This document shows, in pieces, positions 7,822 to 16,214 of a DNA stretch of 18,536 nucleotides. Source of the stretch: JAUVIB01 sp964424545 (GTDB taxonomy: Bacteria > Calditrichota > Calditrichia > Calditrichales > Calditrichaceae); the NCBI GenBank assembly GCA_964424545.1, contig CAYRJN010000062.1:1-18536 (forward strand), read 5' to 3'. Position 1 is the first letter of the stretch; each line of letters starts with the position of its first letter. A program made the position numbers and the translations under genes. The notes below the pieces were generated by a model, which saw nothing but the letters and a program-made list of their open reading frames with translations, had not been told where the DNA came from and did not search any database.

Positions 7822-8184
7822 TTAACGTTTAAAAGTCATAATAATCTGCACATATTTTCCTTTTTCATGTTTAATCTCAATATCGGCATTGTAATCCTTC
7901 AAAGCTTCCCCCGCCTGATCGCTAAAGGCTTCCAGTTCCTCTTTGTCGGTATAGGCCATAAAACTCAAGCGATAATTATCAGGCATTAAATCAAGCGATA
8001 TGGCCAGGGGAGAACCGCTTAACTGACTTAAATAATTGATCACATAATTGATAACTTTTATTAGAGGCTTGGGATCGTCCGTATCAAATGTACACCCCTC
8101 ATCTAATATCAGATTCGTTTCAATGTCTTTTTGATCAACGATTAGTTGGATAAACGCCTTTAAATCAACGGTATGTTCGTTCAT
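7822..8184 (-). CDS. Small protein of unknown function, possibly a degenerate histidine-kinase ATPase domain
   Basis: A 120-residue soluble, acidic protein with no signal peptide. I do not recognise a family. The layout resembles part of a GHKL histidine-kinase ATPase domain: FDTDDPKPLIKVINYVINYL (33-52) recalls the N-box helix, SPLAISLDLMPDNYRLSF the following beta hairpin, and KGKYVQIIMTFKR the terminal strand. The glycine-rich G boxes and the metal-binding Asn are missing, so ATP binding would not be expected. AGGAGA eight bases before the ATG supports the start. It lies about 175 bases downstream of the dinG stop codon on the same strand and could be co-transcribed, but the spacing is large. 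Family assignment is a guess from pattern only. Confidence 0.7.
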   Translation of the reverse strand: MNEHTVDLKAFIQLIVDQKDIETNLILDEGCTFDTDDPKPLIKVINYVINYLSQLSGSPLAISLDLMPDNYRLSFMAYTDKEELEAFSDQAGEALKDYNADIEIKHEKGKYVQIIMTFKR

Positions 8185-8358
8185 TCTTTATTCTCCTGTT
8201 AGACTATAATCGACACGTCTCGTATAATACGAAATATCAATAATAATTACAAACATCTTAAAGAAAAAGCTTAAGGTTTCTTATCGGCCACATACGTTTT
8301 TTAGTCGAAAGCGCAGTAACTAAAACCGCAAAAAAATTTTCGCAACGGAGATGATATT

Positions 8359-11313
8359 TTACTCCGATTTTTTTTGGAACCATTTTCCCATCACGTCAAA
8401 CATAATCTCTTTGCTTTTGAATATTTCCGCTTTAACCGGCAGACTGTTTAAAAATTGTTTGCCGTAGGCCATTTTACTCAATCGATTATCCGTAGCGATT
8501 ACCATACCGAAATCTCCTTTGCCGCGGATAAGCCGTCCAAAACCCTGTCGGAATTTCATAATCGCTTCAGGAACGGAATATTCAAAGAAAGCGTTTCCTC
8601 CCCGTTTTTTAATTTCATCCATTCTCGCCGCCACCAACGGTTCACTCGGCACATCGAAGGGTAATTTGGGTATCAGCAGCAATTGCAATGCGTCGCCGGG
8701 CACGTCAATGCCTTCCCAAAAACTGTCGGTACCGAACAAAATGGAATCGGTATTTTCTTTAAAACGCGTAATAATATTGTTGCGGCTGCCACTTTTACCC
8801 TGCGCGAGCAGCAAAATACGCTGTTCGTCAAAATGGGGTTTTAGTTTTTCAAAAAGCGTATTCAGCAAACCGTAATTGGTAAAAAGAACCAACATGCCTT
8901 TTTTATGATGATTATGTATTTGCTGTATCAAATCCCCAAGCTCCTCAGGAAATTCGGAGCTGCGCGGATCGGAGATAAAATCGGTAACGCCAAATAAAAG
9001 CTGATTTTCAAAATCAAAAGGAGAACCGAAACTATTATGCTCAAGCTGTTTGTCTTCCACAAGATTCAAACCGATACGATCCTCAAAGTAATCAAATGAA
9101 GCGTTTGTTGTTAGCGTAGCCGAAGTAAACACAGCCGTTTCTACCTGCGTATACAGTCTATTTTGCAAAAGTTCGGCAATATTCAGCGGAACGGCGCGTA
9201 AAAGCACATCGTTGCTGCGTTCATTGCGCGGCAGCTCAAACCAATAGACATATTTTTCTTCATCTGCTTTAAGACAAAACTTAAAATCTTCTTGCAATCG
9301 CGCAAAATCGGCTTCAATGGAAATTAATTCACGATAAATCTGATCCTGAAATTCAAAAACGTTTTTATCGGAAATACCGTCGAATATATCCAGTCCTCTT
9401 TTCAGATCGCCGCGAATTTTGCCTAACAGGCTTTCTATATCTTCGATAACAAAAGCCAAATCTTTAAAAAATTTAAAATTTTTATAATAGCGGATACGCG
9501 CGTCGCCCTGCGCGACCTCTTTATCGTATTTCTCTCGCAACGCACGGCTAAGTTCATTATAAAATTGATTAACGGACTGTTTTAAATAGACGCTGTTGCG
9601 TTTTAATTTCTCGCTCATGCGAAACAAACCGTTTTGTACATCATGATTTACGCCTTTTTTATTCAGCCTGAAATCCAATTGAGCCAGAACGCCGTTATTA
9701 CGCTGATCCTCTTCCCACAATTTATGATAAAGGTTGCGAAATGACCAAAAATTGACGCGGCTACCGAGATGCTCCGCCGCTGTCTTTTCGACATTATGCG
9801 CTTCGTCGATTATCAGGTTGCGATATGACCCCAAAATGGAATTGTCGGCGGCAAGATCGGAAAAAAGCAAAGCATGATTCACCACCACCACATCCGCGCG
9901 GCGGGATTCATTACGCGCCTTCATTAAAAAACAATCTTTATAAAATTTACAGGCTTTACCCGGACAGTAACTCGGTTCGGCAATCAGCTTCTGCCATAAG
10001 CCCATATTATTGGCCACTTGAAACCCCGGATTCTCAGAAATATCGCCCGTTTTTGTTTTTGCCACCCAAACCATCAAAGGCAATATGCGCGAACGTTCGT
10101 CATGCGAGAGCCGTTGATTACGATCGGTCATAACCGACTGCCATTTATCTAAACATAAATAATTGGCTCGTCCCTTAAGCAATACCGCTTTAAATCCTCC
10201 TCCCGCAGCCGAGTAGAGCATGGGTAAATCTTTAAAAAACAATTGCTCTTGCAAATTTTTAGTATTCGTGGATACAATTACTCTTTCGCCTGCCTCGCGG
10301 TTTTTAACCGCCCATTGAATAGCGGGAATCAGGTAGGCCATCGATTTACCCGTGCCCGTGCCAGCTTCGGCGATTAGATAGTGCGAATCATTAAAGGCCT
10401 CGGCAACGGCATGAGCCATCTCCGCCTGCTGCGACCGCTTTTCATAGTTATCGAGAACCTTTGAGAGCTTACCGCCTTCCGTAAAAAATGTATCGATCTC
10501 CTTATCGTCAAGGTATGATATTTCCGCTTCCTCTGTAGTGGACTGAAAAGATTCCGATTCTCCGATAATATTAAAATAGCTTTGCGTCTCCACTGCCTCG
10601 TCAAGTAAAGCCGTATCGGACATAGCAATATTTTTTTGCTCTTTGAATTTTAAAATCGGTACAAACAAGGTTTTTGCACGCGGTGAATTAGCATAAAGTA
10701 AATTGATTATATCCGATAAAATGCGATTATTGGTATTCAGCGCTTTTTCCAATAAATCCATAAAAATCAAGCCGGTGGCGCGGGCGTCTTCCACGGCGCG
10801 GTGCGCATTTTCAATGGGATGATTAAAATAAGCGGCCACGGCGCCAAGTTTCAGACTGTCTGAAAAAGGCAGAAAAATACGCGCCAGAAAAAGCGTATCC
10901 AAGCGCCGATTTTTAACATATTTAAAGCGGCGCGATTTATTATCCCAATCGGAGAACTCCTTATACATTTTACGATAATGATATTCGATAAACGAAACGT
11001 CAAAATTTACCTGATGTCCCACAATAGGCGCGTCGCCGAGAAAACGTTCCAACTCGAAAAAAACGTCTTGAATTTTCGGCGCATTTTTTACGTCTTCATC
11101 GGAGATACCCGTCAAACGCGTAATAAAATCGGAGATGGGCCGACCGGGATTAATCAGTTTTTCAAAAGTCTCCACCTCTTTACCGTCTTTAAATCGAATA
11201 GCTCCGATCTCGATTATCTCATCTTTTTCCGGTTCAAGCCCCGTGGTTTCCAAATCAACAACCACAAACTCGGAAAATCCGAGATATTTTAAAAGCTCCT
11301 GCATAATATCCAT
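8359..11313 (-). CDS. dinG: DinG-type helicase with N-terminal 3'-5' exonuclease domain
   Basis: A 984-residue fusion. Residues 14-190 are a DnaQ-like DEDDh exonuclease: Asp20 and Glu22 in VDLETTG, Asp105 in GHQVNFD, and His171 with Asp176 in HRAVEDA. The remainder is an XPD/DinG superfamily 2 helicase: Walker A AEAGTGTGKS at 315-324, DEAH at 503-506 and motif VI QGFGRLIRG near the C-terminus. Between Walker A and DEAH lie Cys387, Cys450, Cys455 and Cys461, spaced C-x62-C-x4-C-x5-C, like the Fe-S cluster ligands of E. coli DinG. The product should unwind or degrade DNA at damaged or blocked forks. The ATG at 11313 is used, with an in-frame ATG three codons later; both ribosome binding sites are weak. 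It lies between fumC and the 120-residue gene. Confidence 0.93.
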   Translation of the reverse strand: MDIMQELLKYLGFSEFVVVDLETTGLEPEKDEIIEIGAIRFKDGKEVETFEKLINPGRPISDFITRLTGISDEDVKNAPKIQDVFFELERFLGDAPIVGHQVNFDVSFIEYHYRKMYKEFSDWDNKSRRFKYVKNRRLDTLFLARIFLPFSDSLKLGAVAAYFNHPIENAHRAVEDARATGLIFMDLLEKALNTNNRILSDIINLLYANSPRAKTLFVPILKFKEQKNIAMSDTALLDEAVETQSYFNIIGESESFQSTTEEAEISYLDDKEIDTFFTEGGKLSKVLDNYEKRSQQAEMAHAVAEAFNDSHYLIAEAGTGTGKSMAYLIPAIQWAVKNREAGERVIVSTNTKNLQEQLFFKDLPMLYSAAGGGFKAVLLKGRANYLCLDKWQSVMTDRNQRLSHDERSRILPLMVWVAKTKTGDISENPGFQVANNMGLWQKLIAEPSYCPGKACKFYKDCFLMKARNESRRADVVVVNHALLFSDLAADNSILGSYRNLIIDEAHNVEKTAAEHLGSRVNFWSFRNLYHKLWEEDQRNNGVLAQLDFRLNKKGVNHDVQNGLFRMSEKLKRNSVYLKQSVNQFYNELSRALREKYDKEVAQGDARIRYYKNFKFFKDLAFVIEDIESLLGKIRGDLKRGLDIFDGISDKNVFEFQDQIYRELISIEADFARLQEDFKFCLKADEEKYVYWFELPRNERSNDVLLRAVPLNIAELLQNRLYTQVETAVFTSATLTTNASFDYFEDRIGLNLVEDKQLEHNSFGSPFDFENQLLFGVTDFISDPRSSEFPEELGDLIQQIHNHHKKGMLVLFTNYGLLNTLFEKLKPHFDEQRILLLAQGKSGSRNNIITRFKENTDSILFGTDSFWEGIDVPGDALQLLLIPKLPFDVPSEPLVAARMDEIKKRGGNAFFEYSVPEAIMKFRQGFGRLIRGKGDFGMVIATDNRLSKMAYGKQFLNSLPVKAEIFKSKEIMFDVMGKWFQKKSE

Positions 11314-11452
11314 TTTTTTCCAATCATAGAATCTGTTTTTATATAAATTGTAGTTTACAAAAATGACGGTTTACAGGCAAAGAATAATTGACGGATATCA
11401 ATCTGCTCATCCCTGAAAACGGCGCAGAGAAAAAGATTGTTCGGATAATAAA

Positions 11453-11481
11453 AATCCCCGTTTAAAAATCAAACGGGGATT
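11453..11481 (-). terminator. Intrinsic terminator of fumC
   Basis: A perfect 11-base-pair hairpin: AATCCCCGTTT at 11453-11463 pairs with AAACGGGGATT at 11471-11481 around a 7-base loop, with T residues following on the minus strand. It lies 22 bases past the fumC stop codon, separating fumC from dinG. Confidence 0.9.
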
Positions 11482-11502
11482 AGAAAAACAGAAAAAAGCG
11501 TC

Positions 11503-12891
11503 TTATTTATTTGGCCCGATCATTTTTGACGGATCTACCCATTCGTCAAACTGCTCTTCGGTAAGCAGAGCGAGCTCCAGAGCGGCTTCTTTCAATGTCT
11601 TATTTTCCGCATGCGCTTTTTTGGCAATCTTGGCCGCATTTTCATAACCGATATGCGTATTTAATGCCGTAACGAGCATTAGCGAATTGTTGAGATTCTT
11701 TTTAATGTTTTCATAATTCGGTTCGATACCCACAACGCAGTTAACTGTGAAGGATACGCAAGCGTCGCCGAGCAATCTGGCCGATTCTAATAAATTCTTA
11801 ATCATCACCGGTTTAAATACATTCAATTGATAATGTCCCTGCATACCGCCGACGGCAATAGCCATATCGTTGCCGATTACCTGAGCGCAAACCATCGTCA
11901 AGGCTTCGTTTTGCGTGGGATTGACTTTTCCGGGCATAATGGACGAACCCGGTTCGTTGGCCGGCAGATTAATTTCGCCGATACCGCAACGCGGACCGGA
12001 ACCGAGCAGACGCGTATCGTTGGCAATTTTCATCAAACTAACGGCAAGCGTTTTTAAAGCGCCCGATGTTTCCACAATCGCGTCGTGCGCGGCGAGCGAT
12101 TCAAATTTATTTTCAGCCGTCACAAAGGGATTGCCGGTCAATTCTGCTATTTTTTTTGCCACCAATACGTCATAGCCTTTGGGAGTGTTTAAACCGGTGC
12201 CAACCGCCGTTCCGCCTAATGCCAATTCGGAAAGATGCGCTAAGGTATTTTTCAATGCGCGCAAACCGTGATCAAGCTGCGAAACATAAGCGGAAAATTC
12301 TTGTCCCAGTGTCAGCGGCGTAGCGTCCATTAAATGCGTGCGGCCGGTTTTGACTATATCCTTGTATTCTTCTACTTTTTCGGCAATGACGTCGCGCAAT
12401 TTTTCAACGCCGGGAATTGTAACGCGCGTAATCATATCGTATGCGGCAATATGCATGGCCGTGGGAAACGTATCGTTAGACGACTGCGATTTGTTAACAT
12501 CGTCGTTAGGATGAATAAAGGGTTTCCCTTCGCCGAGCTTGCCGCCTTTCAATACATGAGCTCGATTGGAAACGACCTCGTTAACATTCATATTGGACTG
12601 CGTTCCCGATCCCGTTTGCCATACGACAAGCGGAAAATGTTCGTCTAAATCTCCGGCAATAATTTCATCGCAAACCTGCATAATTAATTCCGCTTTTTCT
12701 TGCGGCAAAACGCCGAGTTCCATATTGGCCATAGCGGCCGCCTTTTTAAGATAACCGAAAGCGCGTATGATCTCTTTAGGCATACGACCGTCGCCGATCT
12801 TAAAATTATCTTTAGAGCGTTGAGTCTGAGCGCCCCAGTACTTATCGGAAGGGACTTGCACCTCTCCCATGGTGTCGTGTTCGATTCGCAT
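11503..12891 (-). CDS. fumC: Class II fumarate hydratase
   Basis: A 462-residue enzyme that interconverts fumarate and L-malate in the TCA cycle; class II enzymes are homotetramers without an Fe-S cluster. Family blocks are in place: TGSGTQSNMN (93-102), SSNDTFPTAMH (137-147), TGRTHLMDATP (182-192) with the active-site His186, and the superfamily signature GSSIMPGKVNP (315-325) with catalytic Ser317 and Lys322. Length and N-terminus (MRIEHDTMGEVQVP) match the family closely. AAAGGAG seven bases before the ATG gives a strong ribosome binding site. It is a single-gene unit with its own terminator. An aspartase or argininosuccinate lyase is unlikely given the exact FumC blocks. Confidence 0.97.
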   Translation of the reverse strand: MRIEHDTMGEVQVPSDKYWGAQTQRSKDNFKIGDGRMPKEIIRAFGYLKKAAAMANMELGVLPQEKAELIMQVCDEIIAGDLDEHFPLVVWQTGSGTQSNMNVNEVVSNRAHVLKGGKLGEGKPFIHPNDDVNKSQSSNDTFPTAMHIAAYDMITRVTIPGVEKLRDVIAEKVEEYKDIVKTGRTHLMDATPLTLGQEFSAYVSQLDHGLRALKNTLAHLSELALGGTAVGTGLNTPKGYDVLVAKKIAELTGNPFVTAENKFESLAAHDAIVETSGALKTLAVSLMKIANDTRLLGSGPRCGIGEINLPANEPGSSIMPGKVNPTQNEALTMVCAQVIGNDMAIAVGGMQGHYQLNVFKPVMIKNLLESARLLGDACVSFTVNCVVGIEPNYENIKKNLNNSLMLVTALNTHIGYENAAKIAKKAHAENKTLKEAALELALLTEEQFDEWVDPSKMIGPNK

Positions 12892-13080
12892 AATACACTC
12901 CTTTAATTTATTAAAATTGAATTATGATCTAATCGGTTTAATTTATTAAATTTTTCTCTATAGTAAAATATTTTATTTGCCGCTCATAAAAAAAAGAATA
13001 TGGTTTAATATTATCACACGGTTATAAGCTTTATTTGTTTCTATTCTTAAACAAAGATAACCGGCTATCCGTTCAATGAT

Positions 13081-13109
13081 TTGACAAAATGCATATCAAT
13101 CCGTAAGAT
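13081..13109 (+). promoter_or_regulatory. Candidate promoter toward the 80-residue gene
   Basis: TTGACA (13081-13086), a 17-base spacer and TAAGAT (13104-13109). The -35 is perfect and the -10 matches four of six consensus bases. The start codon at 13352 is about 240 bases downstream, so the leader would be long. The TTGACA lies in the first of two identical 11-base direct repeats, the second starting 32 bases later. Confidence 0.35.
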
Positions 13110-13156
13110 TATTTGACAAAATAAAAAGATAATGTTCTGCTTTTAATAGAATTGAT

Positions 13157-13185
13157 AAAGAACATAGCATTACAAATTGATTAAT
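13157..13185 (+). repeat. Dispersed repeat, copy A
   Basis: About 29 bases that match copy C (18482-18510) at 26 positions: AAAGAACATAGC, then a TTnCAA core, then ATTAAT. It lies upstream of the 80-residue gene in the same orientation as copy B. Flanking sequence to the right is not shared with the other copies. Confidence 0.5.
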
Positions 13186-13351
13186 TGGAATGATCTGCCT
13201 GTCATTTCAATGATCCGGCATTGCGATCTTGACGAATGGGGAGTAGCTATCAGGCGAAAATTTCCGCGTTCTACGTTGTTTAGCTCGGTTGTGCATGCCG
13301 ATTCGCCGGAGCAATGCAAGAGAAACATATTAACGATGAGAGGATAACCTT

Positions 13352-13594
13352 ATGACTCTGAAAAAACTGTTTGAAAAATCAAAATCTGTTTTTGTTACGG
13401 AAAACGCTGACGGCGCCGTAACGATAACCGTAAACCGAAAAAGTCGTTTTATTCGCAAAGACGCCGAAAAATTATTAGAAAAAATTCATACATCCATGAT
13501 AGAACCGGGAAAAATTACGATTAAATTTAACGCTCCTTTATGCAGCAAAGCAAAACTATTTTTGGAATCGCATAAAATTTCCGTCAGCGACTAA
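13352..13594 (+). CDS. Orphan 80-residue protein of unknown function
   Basis: I do not recognise this protein. It is basic, predicted soluble, with an alternating pattern: a Lys-rich N-terminal helix, a strand pair (SVFVTENADG, AVTITVNRKS), a helix (RKDAEKLLEKIHTSM), a strand (GKITIKFNAP) and a helix containing its single Cys64. This could be a small alpha/beta fold. GAGAGG eight bases before the ATG supports the start. It is bracketed by direct copies A and B of a dispersed repeat, 166 bases upstream and 29 bases downstream. It does not overlap or abut any neighbour, so context gives no role. Confidence 0.7.
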   Translation: MTLKKLFEKSKSVFVTENADGAVTITVNRKSRFIRKDAEKLLEKIHTSMIEPGKITIKFNAPLCSKAKLFLESHKISVSD

Positions 13595-14062
13595 CAGCCG
13601 GCCTCTTATTTTTTAATCAAGACTAAGGACATGGCTTTGCAACTTAATTAATGATGATAATAGAGAACATCATGGAGACGCCATTGTCCGCTTTAACGGG
13701 ACAATCTAAATACAGCAAATGGTAAGGTTTAGATTCCCGCTTAAGAAATGCGATCATGCCAAGTTGGTGTGATTGCCGGAATGATAAAAGAAAAGACCAG
13801 CGCTGTCATTCTTTGATTAATCGGAGAGTCTAAAATATTGACTATGTGAACGATGTATAATTTATCAAATTACGAAATTGAAAATAATACAAAAATAAAT
13901 AAAAAATTCTAAAATTTGTTATTTATAGAAATTCCTATACAATAGCGTATTTTGCAAATCTTCAGGCACATGCCGATTAGGCATTGATCGTATCGAAACG
14001 CGTAAAAAAACAATATTACCAGCCGAATAATCGTGATTATCCAATTTTTTTTATTTTTTCCC
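13595..14062. other. Intergenic stretch upstream of blaI
   Basis: No supportable gene. It contains repeat copy B (13624-13652), a small hairpin ATTGTCC/GGACAAT around 13685-13707, remnants resembling degraded palindromic repeats (ATTCCCG near 13733, CCGGAAT near 13775), and an AT-rich stretch from 13850 to 13940. No strong terminator follows the 80-residue gene. Confidence 0.4.
13624..13652 (+). repeat. Dispersed repeat, copy B
   Basis: About 29 bases matching copy C at 25 positions, with the core GGCTTTGCAACTTAATTAAT. It begins 29 bases after the stop codon of the 80-residue gene and has the same orientation as copies A and C. Confidence 0.5.
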
Positions 14063-14091
14063 TTGACACATTTAAAGCCATATAGTATATT
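14063..14091 (+). promoter_or_regulatory. Promoter of blaI-blaR1
   Basis: TTGACA at 14063-14068, a 17-base spacer and TATATT at 14086-14091: a near-consensus housekeeping promoter. It directly abuts the BlaI-type operator, so repressor binding would cover the transcription start. Confidence 0.8.
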
Positions 14092-14109
14092 CTACTATAT
14101 TTATAGTAG
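14092..14109 (+). promoter_or_regulatory. BlaI/MecI-type operator
   Basis: A perfect 8-2-8 palindrome, CTACTATA-TT-TATAGTAG. It follows the layout of known BlaI/MecI operators, where TACTA and TAGTA half-sites face each other around a short centre. It lies between the -10 box and the blaI start codon. A second, overlapping dyad, TATAGTA/TACTATA at 14081-14099, covers the -10 box. Autorepression of the blaI-blaR1 operon is the natural reading. No further copy was found elsewhere in the window. Confidence 0.82.
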
Positions 14110-14134
14110 TCAAACTAAGCACATAGGAAGCTTT

Positions 14135-14527
14135 ATGACAAAGAAGCACAATTTATCGGCATTAGAATGGGAAATCATGGAAGTTATCTGGAATATCGAC
14201 GGAGAACCTTCGGTACGGCAGGTTTTGGAAACAGCCTATCCCAACGGCGAAAAAGCCTATACAACCGTTCAGACGGTAATGAACAATTTGGAGAATAAAG
14301 GTTTTCTTAAAAAAGAGAAGATCGGCTTGGTAAACTTTTATCAGCCCCAAAAGAAAAAAGACGAAATCGTTTCCAAAGAGACCGGTAATTTTGTTCGTAA
14401 AGTTTTTAACGGGTCGTTTCAGGCATTGGCAAATTATATCATTGCTTCCGATTCATTAAGCGATGAAGAGATTGCCGATTTAAAAAAAATGATTGATGAA
14501 TATGAAAGGGAAAGGGGTAAAAAATGA
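14135..14527 (+). CDS. blaI: BlaI/MecI/CopY-family transcriptional repressor
   Basis: A 130-residue dimeric winged-helix repressor. The DNA-binding domain covers about residues 7-72: LSALEWEIMEVIWN, then the recognition-helix region AYTTVQTVMNNLENKGFL (41-58) and the wing with FYQP. The C-terminal helices (about 80-130) form the dimer part. In the classical system the cognate BlaR1 protease signals its cleavage. The frame extends upstream to 14033, but that would include the promoter and operator as coding sequence; AGGAAG five bases before the ATG at 14135 fixes the start. The stop overlaps the blaR1 start (ATGA), so the two are translationally coupled. Confidence 0.94.
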   Translation: MTKKHNLSALEWEIMEVIWNIDGEPSVRQVLETAYPNGEKAYTTVQTVMNNLENKGFLKKEKIGLVNFYQPQKKKDEIVSKETGNFVRKVFNGSFQALANYIIASDSLSDEEIADLKKMIDEYERERGKK

Positions 14528-15903
14528 TCGAATGGATTAATTCCATCAGTCCGCAATGGTTCGATTTTATGTTGCTTTTTACGATTCAGAATGCCGTTTT
14601 TATAAGTGTTGTCTTGGCGGCGCTCTATTTTTTAAGAAATCAATCGCCGAAACTGTTAAAAATGATCGCTTTGGCCGGCTTGATTAAACTTTTTATCCCG
14701 CCCTTACCTGCCGTTAAAGAGATCGTTCCACCTATGTATTCAGCCATACCGATTATTAAATGGACAAATATAGAGTTTTTTCCCATAAAACCTATGAACG
14801 TCTCGGGCGTCCCGCTATTAAGTATATATTCTATAATAATGTCGCTGTGGTTCGTCATTATGCTGATGCTATTGATCTATACGCTGGTAAATATTTTCCA
14901 TACGGCGGGAACCATTTCAAGAGCCGTAAAAATAGATAGTCCTTCAGTCGTAATTTCGGAAAATTCTAAAAAAATAATCGTTCTGCGTTCCAAAGAGATT
15001 CATAGTCCTTATGTCATCGGATTGCTCCGGTATTTCATTATAGTTCCGCAAAGCTGGGATAAATGGGATGAAAAAATCCGGCGCAGTGTTATTGTCCACG
15101 AAACGGCGCACATAAAAGAAGGGGATCAATGGGTTAATTTGCTGAAATTCGCGGCTCTATTATTCCACTTTTTTAACCCGCTTGTGTGGATTTTGATCAA
15201 CCGGCTGAACTATCTAAGCGAAGTAATATGTGATGACCATTCCATAATCAATAATCGCATTCCGGCGCATGAATATAGTAAACATTTGTTAAGCATAATG
15301 CAGGACGGACGCAGCTCGGAATTTTACAAATATCAACTATCATTTTCACGGGCCCATAAAATGATAAAAAACAGAATGAATTATCAATTAAAACGAAAGG
15401 ATGGTGATGTTTTGCAAAGAATATCAATGAAAAGTAAACTGACCATCGCAGTTGCAATGTTGACGCTGCTATTTGTTTCTCTGCAGTGCACTCAATCGGA
15501 TACGCCGACGAAGAGTGAAGAACCTGAAACCAGACCGCTTATAGAACCGGCATTTGAAGATGGTATTTACGCTTTTTATGCCGTTGATAAAAAACCGCGG
15601 ATGTTGAACAAGGCGATTCCTGAATACCCGCAAGAGGCAAGGGAAAATGGAATTCAAGGACAAGTAGTCTTAAGTGTAACTATTGATGAAAACGGTCATG
15701 TTATTAACGCCGAAGTTTTTAAACCTCGTCCAAGGATTGATAAAAACGGTAATGTAATATCCGGACAATCTTATACGCCTCCGCAAGAATTAATTCCACC
15801 TGCAATAGAGGCTGCCAAAAAATGCCTATTTGAGCCGGCTGTAAAAGACGGGAAAAAAGTTAAAGTTCGTATGGCAATCCCCTATGCATTCCGACTGCAA
15901 TAA
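14524..15903 (+). CDS. blaR1: BlaR1-like M56 membrane metallopeptidase with TonB-type C-terminal domain
   Basis: A 459-residue membrane protein. Hydrophobic segments lie at about 16-37, 45-60, 98-126, 206-226 and 304-321. The zinc protease motif HETAH is at 192-196, and the second half of the site, SEVICDD, puts Glu233 as probable third ligand. Instead of a penicillin-sensing domain it ends in a TonB C-terminal-like domain (about 363-457: IPEYPQEARENGIQGQVVLS onward), as many Bacteroidota M56 proteins do. A Cys322 follows the last membrane segment. It is expected to sense an envelope signal and inactivate BlaI. It overlaps blaI by four bases. No beta-lactamase or other target is adjacent, so the inducing signal is unknown. 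Confidence 0.92.
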   Translation: MIEWINSISPQWFDFMLLFTIQNAVFISVVLAALYFLRNQSPKLLKMIALAGLIKLFIPPLPAVKEIVPPMYSAIPIIKWTNIEFFPIKPMNVSGVPLLSIYSIIMSLWFVIMLMLLIYTLVNIFHTAGTISRAVKIDSPSVVISENSKKIIVLRSKEIHSPYVIGLLRYFIIVPQSWDKWDEKIRRSVIVHETAHIKEGDQWVNLLKFAALLFHFFNPLVWILINRLNYLSEVICDDHSIINNRIPAHEYSKHLLSIMQDGRSSEFYKYQLSFSRAHKMIKNRMNYQLKRKDGDVLQRISMKSKLTIAVAMLTLLFVSLQCTQSDTPTKSEEPETRPLIEPAFEDGIYAFYAVDKKPRMLNKAIPEYPQEARENGIQGQVVLSVTIDENGHVINAEVFKPRPRIDKNGNVISGQSYTPPQELIPPAIEAAKKCLFEPAVKDGKKVKVRMAIPYAFRLQ

Positions 15904-16214
15904 ATAATTAAATTTGCGATTGTGTTAAAGAACAATAGGCGCCATTTATTTGTGCGCCTTTTGTTTTATTTTGTTGTTTTTTATCTTCTTTGTAATTATT
16001 TTCTCAATAAATATTATTTTTAAGATAGGCAAAAGAACCTTAATATTGTAAAATCCTTTAGACGAGGATTCTGCGCTTAAAATTCCCAAACATATACACA
16101 AAGTGATCATTTCAGATGCGATGTTTCTAATTAGTTGACTTATTCAAAATAGTATTTTTTAAAATTGTATTTTTATTTATTAAATGATTTACACAACCAT
16201 TCTGGAGACAAATC
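15904..16214. other. Intergenic stretch between blaR1 and the TlpA-like gene
   Basis: It begins with the blaR1 terminator. The rest is AT-rich and without a frame. A TTGACT at 16135-16140 followed by TAAAAT at 16160-16165 (19-base spacer) may be the promoter of the lipoprotein gene. No BlaI-type operator is present here. Confidence 0.4.
15937..15972 (+). terminator. Intrinsic terminator of blaI-blaR1
   Basis: AGGCGC (15937-15942) pairs with GCGCCT (15954-15959) around an 11-base loop, followed by a T-rich tract. It lies 34 bases after the blaR1 stop codon and separates the operon from the next gene. Confidence 0.8.

Larger units (their letters stand above)
12892..13351. other. Intergenic stretch between divergent fumC and the 80-residue gene
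   Basis: No gene is visible. It holds the fumC promoter on the minus side (AT-rich, no clear boxes), two copies of TTTGACAAAAT (13080-13090 and 13112-13122), a candidate plus-strand promoter at 13081-13109, and one copy of a dispersed repeat at 13157-13185. The part from 13200 to 13330 is less AT-rich than the rest but has no supportable frame. Confidence 0.4.

Noticed and set aside
8330..8366. Terminator of dinG (CGGAG/CTCCG hairpin)
   Set aside because: The 5-base-pair stem overlaps the stop codon and the T-run is nine bases away, so it does not have terminator form.
14033..14134. Extended BlaI start 34 codons upstream
   Set aside because: The extension covers the promoter and palindromic operator; the family starts at the ATG with a good ribosome binding site at 14135.
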